In this document: piece by piece, positions 17,667-26,801 of the stretch | How the letters are laid out: the number at the start of each line of letters is the position of its first letter | How positions within the stretch are numbered: position 1 is the stretch's first letter | Source of the DNA: Pseudoduganella aquatica | GTDB lineage: Bacteria > Pseudomonadota > Gammaproteobacteria > Burkholderiales > Burkholderiaceae_D | Direction: 5' to 3' | NCBI RefSeq assembly: GCF_009857595.1 | Contig: NZ_WWCU01000008.1 | Coordinates: 119,992-183,991 of the forward strand | DNA length: 64,000 nt | Notes under the pieces: model-generated | The model's database searches: none | Told to the model about the DNA's origin: nothing | What the model saw: only the letters and a program-made list of their open reading frames with translations | Position numbers and translations under genes: made by a program

Positions 17667-20600
17667 TGCTGCGCTCCTTGCTGCGCCGTCTGCGGCAGCG
17701 CAGCCAAGGTGGATGGCGCCGCGCCGACTATCGCCTCCGGCAGCTTCATGCCCCGGAAGCCCTGGTCCTGCGGCCCGGCGTCGCCGCCGCTGGCCTCCGG
17801 GCTGCTGGTGATTTTCAGTTCGAGCGCCACGCTGATGGCACCATTGGTCCAGCGCAGTTCATGCACGCCCTCCTCCTTGCGCTTGCGCGTGGCCGCGTCG
17901 ATCATGCGCTTCAGCCCGAACTGCCCCGGTTCGTTGAACAGCTCCACACTGCGGCCATCGAACGCCACCGCCGTGATGCGCGCGCCCGGCACGCCCTGCG
18001 GGCTGGGATGGACCATGCTGGTCCACTGCGCAGGCGTGTTCCGGTAGCGCAGCAGCTGGCCGTCTATCTCCACCGTGTATTCCAGCGTACCCGGCGCGGG
18101 CAGCGGCTGGATCTGGAACACGGTCTGTGCGGCGGCCGAGGGAGCGGCGATGCCGCCGGCGCCCAGCGGCGCGATCCAGCCGGGGAAGCGCGCCACGGCC
18201 TGCGGCGACAGCGCAATGCCCATGTCGGCCCAGGTGCGCGGCGCCAGCACATCGCCGCGCCGCACCACCAACGGCCCCATGGACGTGGTGACAAACTTCG
18301 CCACCAGGCCGTCGGGGCCAAAGAACTGGCCTATCTCGGCGCTGCTGGCTTCGATTTTCGCACCCGGCGAGAACGGGTACTTGGCCGCCAGCGTGCGCTG
18401 GAACGGTTCGTACACCTGCGCCAGCCAGGTCTTGTTGATCTCCGCCTCGGCCGGGGCGACGATGACGGCGAAGGTCTGCATCAGCGGACGCACCAGGATG
18501 GGCCGTATCGCGCGCTTCTGGGTGTCGCTCATCCCGGTCAGCATCTGCTCATCGACAAAGCGCAGCGCGTCGGCCAGCTCGGAGCCCGTCCCCTCCAGCG
18601 TCTGCTGCATGAACTGGCGCGCGCCGGGGCCGGGGTCGCCCTGGTTCTTCAGCGTGTTGAGCCGCGTGCGCAAGCGCGACAAGGTATCCATATAACCGCG
18701 CAGCAGCGTGGCGTCCTTGTCCCTGGACCCAACCAGTTTGCCCACCGCCGCAAACTCGCGCCCCACCGCGCCCATGGGACGCTCCATCCGGGCAGGATCC
18801 AGCTGCAGATTCACATTGACCGGTACCGGCGCGCGGCGCAGCACGGTTTGCATCATCCACTCCTTGAAGCCCTGCTGGACCTTCTGCGCTTCCGCGTTGG
18901 CCTGCGTGGGATTGTCCCAGGAAGTCTGCTCGCTGATGGTTCCGAGCAGCTTGATGATGGGCGAAGACTGCGGATCGCCCAGGCGGTTCATGGCCGCCAC
19001 CGCGCCGTTGAAGCCGCCCAGGTCCGCCACCGCCACGCCTTGCACGAACTTCTGCCACTCCCTGGCGTAATCAGCCTTGTACATCTCCACCAGGTTTTTC
19101 TGGATCTGCTCGGGGCTGCCCTCCAGCGTCAGGTCATCCTTGGTGGAGGTTTTCAGCACCCAGTCCGTGCTTTGCAGTTCGCGGCTGGCCGCGTCGCGGA
19201 ATGCGCCCTGGACGTACTTCTCCCAGGCCTCGCGCGTGAACGCGCCGGGAATCGCGTAGCTGCCCGCGATAAGCGCCTGGTCCTGCTCGCCGACGATGCG
19301 CACCACCGTCATCGCAGGAAAGCGCGTGCCGGCGCGCGCCTTGATGTCCGCATACACGCGGTCTCGCGCGGGCATGCCGCGCACCACCCGCCGCAGATTC
19401 TCGCGCGCCTGGTCCACCAGCGCCAGCTTCTGCTCTATGCGCGGCCAGGACGGGTCGCTGGATTGCGCCAGGTAGTAAGTCAGCAGGCGCTCGGCGCTGC
19501 GTATCATCTGCTCGCGCGGCATGGCGCCGCGATTGGCTTCCAGCCAGCCGCGCCAGTAGCGCGTAAGCTGGTCGTTCAGGTGGCCCGCTTCGGCGTGCGG
19601 CGTGTCGGCCAGCATCAGATAGGTCTTGAGGGCGTTGTACGCGTCTTCAACGCTGCGCGGATTCGCTTCGGCATATTGGCGCGGGGCCGCAGCGGCGGGC
19701 GACGCGATGGCAGCCGTGGCCGCCGCCGGCGTGGCCAGCTGGTCCGCATTGGCGTTCATCTCGAACAGCAGCGCCTCCAGGCTGGCCGCCACCGGCTTGA
19801 CCATCACCTCCTTGATGCCCGCGTAGTACTCCTCGCGCAGCTTGCGCTCCAGCAGGCCGCCCTGGTACAGCCCCATGCCCAGCAACCATGGCCGCTCGCG
19901 GCCGAATTTTTCAAGCTGTTCGATACGGTCCTGCAGGATCTCAAGCGCTTCAAGACGAGATTGCAGGTCCAGCCGCTTGTCCTGCAGCTTCACCACTTTG
20001 TCCAGGTCCGCCTGCACATTGGCCGCCAGCTGGCGGTTGCCCATATAGGACCAGGTCCATCCGCCCAGCGCACCGCCCAGCAGCAGCACCGCACCGAAGA
20101 AGGCAGCGTACCTCAGACGCGCGCTGGCGCGGCTGGCATACTGCGACACCAGCGCCTTGTCCGCAAACACCACGTCGCGGAAAAGCTTGAGCAGGAAGTA
20201 GCCGCCGGCCGAGCCATATGGCATGGGTGCGGCCTCCTGCTGCTCCGGCTTGAGCGCCAGTTCAAAACGTTCAGCGATGCGCTGCGATTGCGCGCTGACC
20301 GGCTGCCCTTCCTGCAAGGCGCTGGTGAAGTAGAAGCCCCGGAACACCGGCTTGTACTGAAACGGGTTTTCCTCGAACAGCGTGGCCAGGAAGGCCCGCA
20401 GCGGCGCGCGCAAGGAGACGAACTCCATCGGAAAAGTGAACACGCCCGGCGCCATGCGCGTGCGGCGCGGCTGCGCCATATTCGCCATGCTCATCTCGAC
20501 CAGGCCAGCGTGCAGTTCGTCGAAGCCCTGGTCGAAGAAGGCCAGCAGTTCCTCGCTGCCGGCCTTGCGCCGGTAAGGCATGGTGGCGCCCCACACGCGC

Positions 20601-21424
20601 TCGCGTTCACTGCGTTCGCACTGGCAGAAAAAGTCGCTGAAGCCCGCGATCAGATCCGCCTTGGTGAACAGCACATACACCGGCGCATAGACTTCCAGCC
20701 GCTCGATCAGGTCCTGCACCCGCTTGCGCAGGCTGCGCGCGAGCTTCAGCGCGCCATCCGGATCGCTGCGCAGCTCGGCGATGCTGACCGCCACGATAAT
20801 GCCGTTCACCGGTGCGCGCCTGCGGTACTTCTTCAGCAAGTCCAGGAAGCCGCGCCACTCCGCCAGATGCTCGTCCTCCACAGCATAGCGCCCGGCCGTG
20901 TCGAGTACGATGCCGTCCGTGGTGAAGAACCAGTCGCAATTGCGCGTGCCGCCCACGCCGTGCACGACGCGCGCGTCCGCAAACGGGAACTGCAAGCCGG
21001 AGTTGACTATGGCGCTGCTTTTGCCTGCGGACGGATTCCCGATGATCATATACCAGGGCAGCTCGTACAGCACCCGCGAGCCCGGCATGCGTCCCAGCTT
21101 GGAGCCCTTGATGGTGGCGATGGCCTTCAGCATGCCGCTGCGGATCGCATCCACTTCGTGGCGGCTGGCGACGTCTTCGGCCGGCCCGGTTTCGGCGGGG
21201 ACCATCGCATCCGCCAGGCCGGCGGTGGCGCGCGCGGCGTAGCGCCGCCGCAGCCAGCGCGCCAGCAGCCAGGCAAGCAAGGCGGCCGCCAGTGCGGCTA
21301 CGGCCCATATCAATGCAAGCTCCAGCAGCTCGGCGCCAAGGTAAAACAGCGCCGCCATGGCCACAAAGCCGGCGATGGTGAGGTTGCGGGAGTCGGTCAA
21401 AAACAGCCAGGTTCGTCGCATCAT
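17663..21424 (-). CDS. tssM: Type VI secretion membrane protein TssM (IcmF)
   Basis: The 1253-residue protein has two N-terminal membrane helices (about 12-62) and a cytoplasmic P-loop domain with an intact Walker A, GNPSAGKSS near residue 131. A third membrane helix (about 440-460) precedes a long periplasmic part ending in the TssJ-binding beta domain (EGVHELRWTNGAISVALELKI). TssM spans the envelope and forms the trans-envelope channel with TssJ and TssL. It is the first gene of the tssM-tagF-OmpA unit. A 1319-codon open frame on the other strand is a GC artefact. Confidence 0.96.
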   Translation of the reverse strand: MMRRTWLFLTDSRNLTIAGFVAMAALFYLGAELLELALIWAVAALAAALLAWLLARWLRRRYAARATAGLADAMVPAETGPAEDVASRHEVDAIRSGMLKAIATIKGSKLGRMPGSRVLYELPWYMIIGNPSAGKSSAIVNSGLQFPFADARVVHGVGGTRNCDWFFTTDGIVLDTAGRYAVEDEHLAEWRGFLDLLKKYRRRAPVNGIIVAVSIAELRSDPDGALKLARSLRKRVQDLIERLEVYAPVYVLFTKADLIAGFSDFFCQCERSERERVWGATMPYRRKAGSEELLAFFDQGFDELHAGLVEMSMANMAQPRRTRMAPGVFTFPMEFVSLRAPLRAFLATLFEENPFQYKPVFRGFYFTSALQEGQPVSAQSQRIAERFELALKPEQQEAAPMPYGSAGGYFLLKLFRDVVFADKALVSQYASRASARLRYAAFFGAVLLLGGALGGWTWSYMGNRQLAANVQADLDKVVKLQDKRLDLQSRLEALEILQDRIEQLEKFGRERPWLLGMGLYQGGLLERKLREEYYAGIKEVMVKPVAASLEALLFEMNANADQLATPAAATAAIASPAAAAPRQYAEANPRSVEDAYNALKTYLMLADTPHAEAGHLNDQLTRYWRGWLEANRGAMPREQMIRSAERLLTYYLAQSSDPSWPRIEQKLALVDQARENLRRVVRGMPARDRVYADIKARAGTRFPAMTVVRIVGEQDQALIAGSYAIPGAFTREAWEKYVQGAFRDAASRELQSTDWVLKTSTKDDLTLEGSPEQIQKNLVEMYKADYAREWQKFVQGVAVADLGGFNGAVAAMNRLGDPQSSPIIKLLGTISEQTSWDNPTQANAEAQKVQQGFKEWMMQTVLRRAPVPVNVNLQLDPARMERPMGAVGREFAAVGKLVGSRDKDATLLRGYMDTLSRLRTRLNTLKNQGDPGPGARQFMQQTLEGTGSELADALRFVDEQMLTGMSDTQKRAIRPILVRPLMQTFAVIVAPAEAEINKTWLAQVYEPFQRTLAAKYPFSPGAKIEASSAEIGQFFGPDGLVAKFVTTSMGPLVVRRGDVLAPRTWADMGIALSPQAVARFPGWIAPLGAGGIAAPSAAAQTVFQIQPLPAPGTLEYTVEIDGQLLRYRNTPAQWTSMVHPSPQGVPGARITAVAFDGRSVELFNEPGQFGLKRMIDAATRKRKEEGVHELRWTNGAISVALELKITSSPEASGGDAGPQDQGFRGMKLPEAIVGAAPSTLAALPQTAQQGAQQ

Positions 21425-21504
21425 GATAGCTCCGGGGCGCCAGTCGGCAGACCCGAGCTATGGTGCCACCTGCCTTGCCATGCATTCTTGAGGCAGAACA
21501 AGCC

Positions 21505-22257
21505 TCAGCGTTTGCGCTGCATGGTTCCAGGCAAACGCAGCTCGGCGTGGCCGAAGTCCATCATGGTCCAGCGTCCGCCCCAGCTCAGCCCTGCCGCTTC
21601 CGCGGCTTCGCCGTACAGGCGGTAGCCGCGCATGGCCCAGGGGTCTTTTTCGGAGATCACCAGTTTGCCGTCGCGCAGGAAGGCGCAGTCGGCGGCGAGA
21701 CCGAACTGATGATAGCTCTGGAAGGCGCGCGCGTTGGTGACGCTGGCGCCGGCGCTGGCCAGCAAGTCCTGGCGCTCCGGACTGCGGTAGCCTTCGAGCA
21801 GCGCCATGTCGTAGCCGTGCTGCTCCTTCATGATGCGGAACACCATCAGCAGGCGCTGCTCGAAGTCCGGATGGAACAGCTGCCAGCTGCGGTTCGCCCC
21901 CGCCAGCAGGGGCCGCGCGCGCACGACTTCCACCGTGGTGAAAGCCAGCGGCGGCAGCGACGGAGGCGGCACCAGCTGCTCGCCTTGCAGCAGCTCCGCC
22001 ACCTGGCTGTTCACCGCGCGCCCGTCATAGTCGAAGGCGGGCAGCGCCACGCGGCGCACCGCCACCAACGCCAGCATGGGCGGCAGCACCAGCATCAGCG
22101 CGCCGCCGGCCAGCAGCCATGCATAGCGCTGGCGCAGCAGGATGCGGCAGCGCGGCATCAGAGCCGCAGTCAAGGCCTCGCGCCGGACCGGAAACAGCAG
22201 CAGCCATCCGCTGGCGCACACCAATACAAACAACACCATCAAGGAAACGACAAGCAT
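21505..22257 (-). CDS. Membrane-anchored M15 (VanY/endolysin-like) peptidase, TagX-like
   Basis: The start is the ATG at 22255-22257 behind GGAGCG; a longer frame to 22485 is unlikely. The 250-residue product has two N-terminal membrane helices (about 3-22 and 46-66) and an M15 zinc peptidase domain. The zinc motif S-x-H-x-x-G-x-A-x-D is at 181-190 (H183, D190), with the third ligand H237 in DFGHAEL. M15 enzymes cut peptidoglycan stem peptides. It lies 80 bases upstream of tssM in the same direction, so it may open the wall for T6SS assembly, as TagX does in Acinetobacter (inference). Confidence 0.82.
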   Translation of the reverse strand: MLVVSLMVLFVLVCASGWLLLFPVRREALTAALMPRCRILLRQRYAWLLAGGALMLVLPPMLALVAVRRVALPAFDYDGRAVNSQVAELLQGEQLVPPPSLPPLAFTTVEVVRARPLLAGANRSWQLFHPDFEQRLLMVFRIMKEQHGYDMALLEGYRSPERQDLLASAGASVTNARAFQSYHQFGLAADCAFLRDGKLVISEKDPWAMRGYRLYGEAAEAAGLSWGGRWTMMDFGHAELRLPGTMQRKR

Positions 22258-22384
22258 AGTGCGCTCCGTCAAAGCGTGGCCGGGCGGCTGGCCGCACACT
22301 GATGGCGGCAGTACCGGAATCGCTCCATCGTATGCCGTTGACAGGCATGCCATTCCGAAGAAAATCAAACCTTGGGAGGATAGA

Positions 22385-23107
22385 TTGGACAAATCCACAC
22401 CGACGCAGCGGCCGGACCTGTTCTGCGCCGCGCAATCCGGCGGCGGCAGCCGGCGCATACTGGCCAGCCTGGAAAACAGCGGCAAGGCGCAGTCGCCGGC
22501 TGCGCGCCTGGCGCGGATACGGCCCAGCTATCTGGTGATGCCGCTCATGCTGCTTGCCATCCTGTCGGCTGGCGTCGCAAGCATCAGCTACTACGGCATG
22601 GCGCCTGTGCAGCACAGCCGGGCATGGGCGCCCGCAGTGCCGCTCTCGAATCACGCGCCGCAACCGGCGCCTATGGATACGCCGGAGGAAGTGCAGCGGC
22701 TCGCCGCCGCCATCGTCAACGAGCCGCTGCCGGCGATTGTGCCGGCCCGGCACAGGCCGGCCGCTCCCCAGGCGCTGCGTGCGGAGCGCAGTCCGCATGC
22801 GCGGCCCGGCATCCAGGGAAGCAAGACGCAGGGCACGCAGCATGAAGGCCCGCGAAGCCTAGCCACCGCCGCGCCGCCGGACAGCGACGTGACCCTGCTC
22901 GCTGCGCTGGTCGCCCACAGCGGCGCCCAGCAGTCCACCATGCACTACAGCCGCGACGTGGTGGAGCGCCGCGACGGCGACAGCACCGACGCACTGCTGC
23001 GCCTCTGCCAGCGCCTCGGCGGCGCCGAAGCAGGCCTGTGCCGCGCGCGTATCTGCAACGGCCAGTGGCTGCACGAAGCGGCCTGCCGCCTGCCGGTCAG
23101 CGACTGA
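22385..23107 (+). CDS. Single-pass membrane protein of unknown function beside T6SS
   Basis: I do not recognise this family. The best start is the TTG at 22385 behind GGGAGGA, giving 240 residues; upstream ATGs lie inside the antisense peptidase gene. One membrane helix is at about 49-71, with a basic cytoplasmic N-terminus (inside by positive-inside rule). A Pro/Arg-rich linker follows (about 75-150), and a C-terminal region has four cysteines in about 22 residues (LCQRLGG...CRARICNGQW...CRLP). It is divergent from the M15 peptidase gene and shares its promoter region, so a T6SS or cell-wall role is possible. The geometry (helix, long linker, small periplasmic tail) suits a peptidoglycan-crossing protein. 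Confidence 0.6.
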   Translation: MDKSTPTQRPDLFCAAQSGGGSRRILASLENSGKAQSPAARLARIRPSYLVMPLMLLAILSAGVASISYYGMAPVQHSRAWAPAVPLSNHAPQPAPMDTPEEVQRLAAAIVNEPLPAIVPARHRPAAPQALRAERSPHARPGIQGSKTQGTQHEGPRSLATAAPPDSDVTLLAALVAHSGAQQSTMHYSRDVVERRDGDSTDALLRLCQRLGGAEAGLCRARICNGQWLHEAACRLPVSD

Positions 23108-23116
23108 GGCGCCCAG

Positions 23117-23494
23117 CTAGGCGCGTTCCGATATCTCGATCAGGTTCTGGTCCGGGTCGCGCAGGTAGACCGAGCGGATAGGCCAGTTGGCGCCGGTGCG
23201 GGCCACCGGCCCTTCTTCGACCGGCACGCCGAGCTGCTTCAGCCGCGCGATCACCTCGTCCAGCGGAATGGACGCGATAAAGCACAGATCCAGCGAGCCC
23301 GGAGTCGGCTGCGCCGCCTTGGGCAGAAATTCCTTGCCGTATTCGTGCAGATTGATCTTCTGTTCGCCGTACTTGAACGCCACACGGCCGGCCCCGAATG
23401 CCTCCAGCGTCATGCCCAGCACCCGCGTATAGAAATCGATGCAGCGCTCACGGTCGCGCGTAGTCAGCACCAGATGATCCAGGTGGTCTATCAT
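23117..23494 (-). CDS. VOC-family (glyoxalase-fold) protein
   Basis: The 125-residue protein begins MIDHLDHLVLTTRDRERCIDFYTRVLGM and ends YLRDPDQNLIEIS, the two halves of a vicinal-oxygen-chelate fold. Candidate metal ligands are His8 (DHLVL) and the Glu near the end (LIEIS). The subfamily resembles small VOC proteins of unknown substrate rather than glyoxalase I itself. It overlaps the upstream hydrolase gene by four bases, so the two are translated together. Confidence 0.88.
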   Translation of the reverse strand: MIDHLDHLVLTTRDRERCIDFYTRVLGMTLEAFGAGRVAFKYGEQKINLHEYGKEFLPKAAQPTPGSLDLCFIASIPLDEVIARLKQLGVPVEEGPVARTGANWPIRSVYLRDPDQNLIEISERA

Positions 23495-24279
23495 TTTCTC
23501 TCAAGCTCCTTGATGAATTGCGCCATCACCTCCAGCACCGCTTCCGGCTGCTCCTGGTGCGGCGTGTGGCCGCAGTCGGGCAGCATCGCCATGCGCGCGC
23601 ACGGCGCCTGCGCTTCAATGGCGTGCAGCTGGGCCGCTGTGCCGTACTGGTCGCCGCTGCCCTGCAAGGCCAACACCGGGCAGGCTATCGACGGCAACAG
23701 GTATTCAATATTCCAGCGGCTGAAGGCAGGCGCCAGCCAGGTGTCGGCCCACGCACCGAAAATCTGCGCCGTCTTGGCGCCGTGGTAGCGTTCCAGGCCA
23801 CGCAGCTTGCCCTCGCCGTAGGCCAGCTTCGCCTCGCGTATGCCCGCCAGCGTCACGTCCTCCACAAACACATGCGCCGCCTCGGTCACCACGCCCAGCA
23901 AGCCCGGCACCTGTTCCGCCGCGTGGAGCAACGCGATGCTGCCGCCGTCCGAATGGCCGACCACCACATACGGCCGCCCCGCCAGCAGCGCCAGCACCTG
24001 CGGCAGCTCATCCAGCGCATAGCGGTGCAGATAATGGATGCTGCGGCCAACACGCAGCGGATCGGACTGGCCATAGCCGCGCCGGTCATAGACCAGCCCC
24101 GCGCAGCCAAGCCGCGCACACAGGCGCGCAGGAAAATCCTTCCACATGGCCGTGCAGCCCAGGCCCTCGTGCAGGAAGACCAGCACCGGCTTGCGCGCGC
24201 CTTCATCCGCGCCATTCGCCCCTATCCACTCGTAATACAGCCGGCCGCCCTCGGCCAGTTCCAGCATCGCCATTGCCAT
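23491..24279 (-). CDS. Alpha/beta-fold hydrolase
   Basis: The 262-residue protein has an oxyanion-side motif FLHEGLGCTAMW, the nucleophile elbow GHSDGG (Ser near residue 112), an acid in GSGDQYG and the catalytic His in CGHTPHQE. This is an intact alpha/beta hydrolase of the MenH/esterase type without signal peptide, so it is cytoplasmic. The substrate is unknown. Its stop overlaps the VOC start by four bases and an MFS exporter lies 18 bases upstream in the same direction, so the three may form one operon. Confidence 0.88.
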   Translation of the reverse strand: MAMAMLELAEGGRLYYEWIGANGADEGARKPVLVFLHEGLGCTAMWKDFPARLCARLGCAGLVYDRRGYGQSDPLRVGRSIHYLHRYALDELPQVLALLAGRPYVVVGHSDGGSIALLHAAEQVPGLLGVVTEAAHVFVEDVTLAGIREAKLAYGEGKLRGLERYHGAKTAQIFGAWADTWLAPAFSRWNIEYLLPSIACPVLALQGSGDQYGTAAQLHAIEAQAPCARMAMLPDCGHTPHQEQPEAVLEVMAQFIKELERK

Positions 24280-24297
24280 CTCCTCCGTTACGCCAGG

Positions 24298-25581
24298 CTA
24301 CAGATTACACTGCCTCCCGCCAGCCGCGCCACGCAGCAGCACCAGCGCGTACAGCAGCAGGCAAGCGCCGGCCAGCGCCATGGCGCGCGGCACGCCCGCC
24401 AATTCAGCCGCAGCGCCCCACAGCAGGCTGCCGCCGGTCTGCCCGAGCGCCATCGCCATCAGGTAGACCGACAGCGTGCGCGCCCGCAGCGCGCTTGGGA
24501 AGGACAATTGCGCCGCGCTGTTGAGCGACGTGACCATGGTGGACCATGCCACGCCGCCCAGCGCAGACAAAGCCATCAGCACCGCCCAGGCCCGCACCAG
24601 CGGCAGGATCAGCAGCATGGCGCCGAAGATGGCCACTGCACCGGCCAGCAAATGCCGCCGCTCGAAGCGCGCGCGCAATTCCGGCAGCACGAAGGCTGCC
24701 AGAACCGCCCCGCCGCCCACGCAGGCCATCAGGCTGCCGAACGCGCCGCCTTCCCTCAGCAGCACGTCGCGCACGAACAGCGGCAGCAGCGCCGTATAAG
24801 CAATGGCCGCGCCGAAGATGCAGACCGTATGCCGCAGCAGCCTGCGGAACGAGGCCGATCCCCAAGCCGCCTGCAGCCCGGTGCGCAAGCCCTGCAAGGT
24901 GATGCCGCCTGCCGCTGCGGGCCGCTGCGCCTGGCCGTCTTCCTTGCCGCCGCTGCGCATCCAGTCCAGGTACACCAGCAGCAAGCCGGTAAAGGACAAG
25001 GCGTTGAACAGGAACAGCGGCGCCGCCCCCACCATGACGAACAGGGCGCCGCCCAGCGCGGGACCGGCAGCAGCCGCGAAATTGAAGCTCAGGTTATTCA
25101 GCGAGGCCGCAGCCTCCACTTCATCCGGCTGCACCAGCCCGGACATGGCGGCCTGCCATGCCGGCCACATAAAGGCTGAGCCGGAACCCATCATGAACAC
25201 CAGCGCCAGCACGGCGGCAGGCGATGCGGCGCCGCTGGCGGCCAGCGCCGCCATGCCGGCCGCTGCCAGCGCCATGAAGGCGTTCACGGCGAACAGCAAT
25301 TTTGCGCGCGGCACCGCGTCCGCCACCACGCCTGCCAGCAGGCCGAACATCAGCATGGGGGCATAGCTGGCGGCGGGCACCAGCGCCGTGGCCTGGGTGC
25401 TGTGCGATATGCTCGCCACCAGCCAGGCGGCGGCGAAGGTCTGGGTCCAGGTGCCAAGGTTGGACAGCAGGTTGGACAGCCAAAGCAGGCGGTAGCGCCG
25501 GTGCCGCAGCGGCTGCAGCATGGGGACTTTGCGGCGCGCCGGTGGCGCGGAAGGCGTTGCGGGTGGTGTGGTGTTGTGCAT
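24298..25581 (-). CDS. MFS transporter (EntS/MFS_3-like)
   Basis: The 427-residue protein has about twelve hydrophobic helices and MFS features such as RRYRLLWLSNLLSNLGTW at the first helix and GLLAGVVADAVPRAKLL at loop 2-3. The pattern is that of the EntS-like exporters of the MFS_3 group. The substrate cannot be read. A second ATG at residue 21 is possible. It is divergent from the citrate-synthase-like gene, with 73 bases between the start codons. Confidence 0.88.
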   Translation of the reverse strand: MHNTTPPATPSAPPARRKVPMLQPLRHRRYRLLWLSNLLSNLGTWTQTFAAAWLVASISHSTQATALVPAASYAPMLMFGLLAGVVADAVPRAKLLFAVNAFMALAAAGMAALAASGAASPAAVLALVFMMGSGSAFMWPAWQAAMSGLVQPDEVEAAASLNNLSFNFAAAAGPALGGALFVMVGAAPLFLFNALSFTGLLLVYLDWMRSGGKEDGQAQRPAAAGGITLQGLRTGLQAAWGSASFRRLLRHTVCIFGAAIAYTALLPLFVRDVLLREGGAFGSLMACVGGGAVLAAFVLPELRARFERRHLLAGAVAIFGAMLLILPLVRAWAVLMALSALGGVAWSTMVTSLNSAAQLSFPSALRARTLSVYLMAMALGQTGGSLLWGAAAELAGVPRAMALAGACLLLYALVLLRGAAGGRQCNL

Positions 25582-25654
25582 ACAATGAGTCTATGCGGCG
25601 CGGGAAAACTGCGTCAATCTTGACTCCGGCAATCAACATAAATAAAAGCGGTGC

Positions 25655-26782
25655 ATGAATAAAGAACTCACGTCCAGGGAAGCGGCGGCCCTGCTGGGCG
25701 TATCGGCCGCCACGCTGTACGCCTATGTCAGCCGCGGCTTGCTCACATCCATTCCCGATGGCGCGGCGCGCAGCAAGCGCTATGCGCGCGAGGAAGTGCT
25801 GCGCCTGGCCGCGCGCAAGGCCGACGGCAAGCGCGCTGGCCACGCAGTCGCCGCCGCCATGCACTGGGGCGTGCCGGTGCTGGAGTCGCGCATCTCGCTG
25901 ATCGCCGACGGCAAACTGTTTTATCGCGGCCGCGACAGCAGCGAACTGGCCGCCCATGCGACGCTGGAACAAACCGCCGCCATCTTGTGGGACGAACCGG
26001 CTGCGCCCACTGCGGCGTCCAGCGCCGTTCCCACGTTGCCGCCGGCAGTGGCGGCGCTGGGACACGCCATGCCGCCACTGGAGCGCGCCATGGCCTTCCT
26101 GCCCGTGCTGGCCGCAAAGCCCGCCACTCCGGCGGAACTGATGCGCATGCTCGCAGCCCTGCTGCTCGACACGGAGATGAGCAGCGCGCCGCTGCATGAA
26201 CAGGTAGCGCGCGCGTGGGGCGTTGACGGCGCGGGAAAGGAGTTGCTGCGCGCCGCGCTGGTGCTGCTGGCGGACCACGAACTCAATACCTCCGCCTTCA
26301 CGGTGCGCTGCGTGGCCTCCACCGGCGCCGCCTTGCCTGCGGTGCTGTGCGCCGGCCTGGCCGCGCTTTCGGGGCGCGAACACGGTGGCCACTACCTGAT
26401 GGCGAAAGAAGTGCTGGAAGCGCAACTCGGCGGCGAGACGGAATTGCCGCTGCCCCCCATGCAGCCCGGCTTCGGCCATCCGCTCTATCCCGGCGGCGAC
26501 CCGCGCGCGGTGCTGCTGCTGGAAATGATGCGCCCTTTGCCGCAAGCGGCCGGCGTGCTTGCGCTGGCGGCCAGGGCGGCAGCCATCAAAGGCGCGGAGC
26601 CGAATTCAGACTATGCGCTGGCGGCGCTGGAACTGGTGCTGGATTTGCCGGCCCACAGCGGCATCATCCTGTTCGCGCTGGCCCGCTCCGCAGGCTGGCT
26701 GGCGCACGCCGCCGAACAGGCTGCGGACGGCGCCATGATACGGCCGCGCGCCCGCTACGTTGGCCACTACAGCGCGGGCTAA
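25655..26782 (+). CDS. Citrate synthase family protein with N-terminal HTH
   Basis: The 375-residue protein starts with a MerR-like helix-turn-helix (TSREAAALLGVSAATLYAYV, residues 6-25), followed by a citrate-synthase domain. The catalytic elements are visible: DHELNTSAF with the conserved Arg, the first His in GREHGG, the second His in GFGHPLYPGGDPRA, and the Asp in NSDYALAALEL. Such fusions occur in proteobacteria as accessory citrate or methylcitrate synthase-like proteins and may be regulatory. It is not the housekeeping gltA, which is longer and lacks the HTH. Confidence 0.87.
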   Translation: MNKELTSREAAALLGVSAATLYAYVSRGLLTSIPDGAARSKRYAREEVLRLAARKADGKRAGHAVAAAMHWGVPVLESRISLIADGKLFYRGRDSSELAAHATLEQTAAILWDEPAAPTAASSAVPTLPPAVAALGHAMPPLERAMAFLPVLAAKPATPAELMRMLAALLLDTEMSSAPLHEQVARAWGVDGAGKELLRAALVLLADHELNTSAFTVRCVASTGAALPAVLCAGLAALSGREHGGHYLMAKEVLEAQLGGETELPLPPMQPGFGHPLYPGGDPRAVLLLEMMRPLPQAAGVLALAARAAAIKGAEPNSDYALAALELVLDLPAHSGIILFALARSAGWLAHAAEQAADGAMIRPRARYVGHYSAG

Positions 26783-26801
26783 GCTCAAGCTTGGAAGCGC
26801 A

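Noticed and set aside
17666..21625. 1319-codon open frame on the plus strand, antisense to tssM
   Set aside because: It is a GC-driven shadow: composition is Arg/His/Gln/Ala-rich with no domain pattern, while tssM on the other strand has clear motifs.
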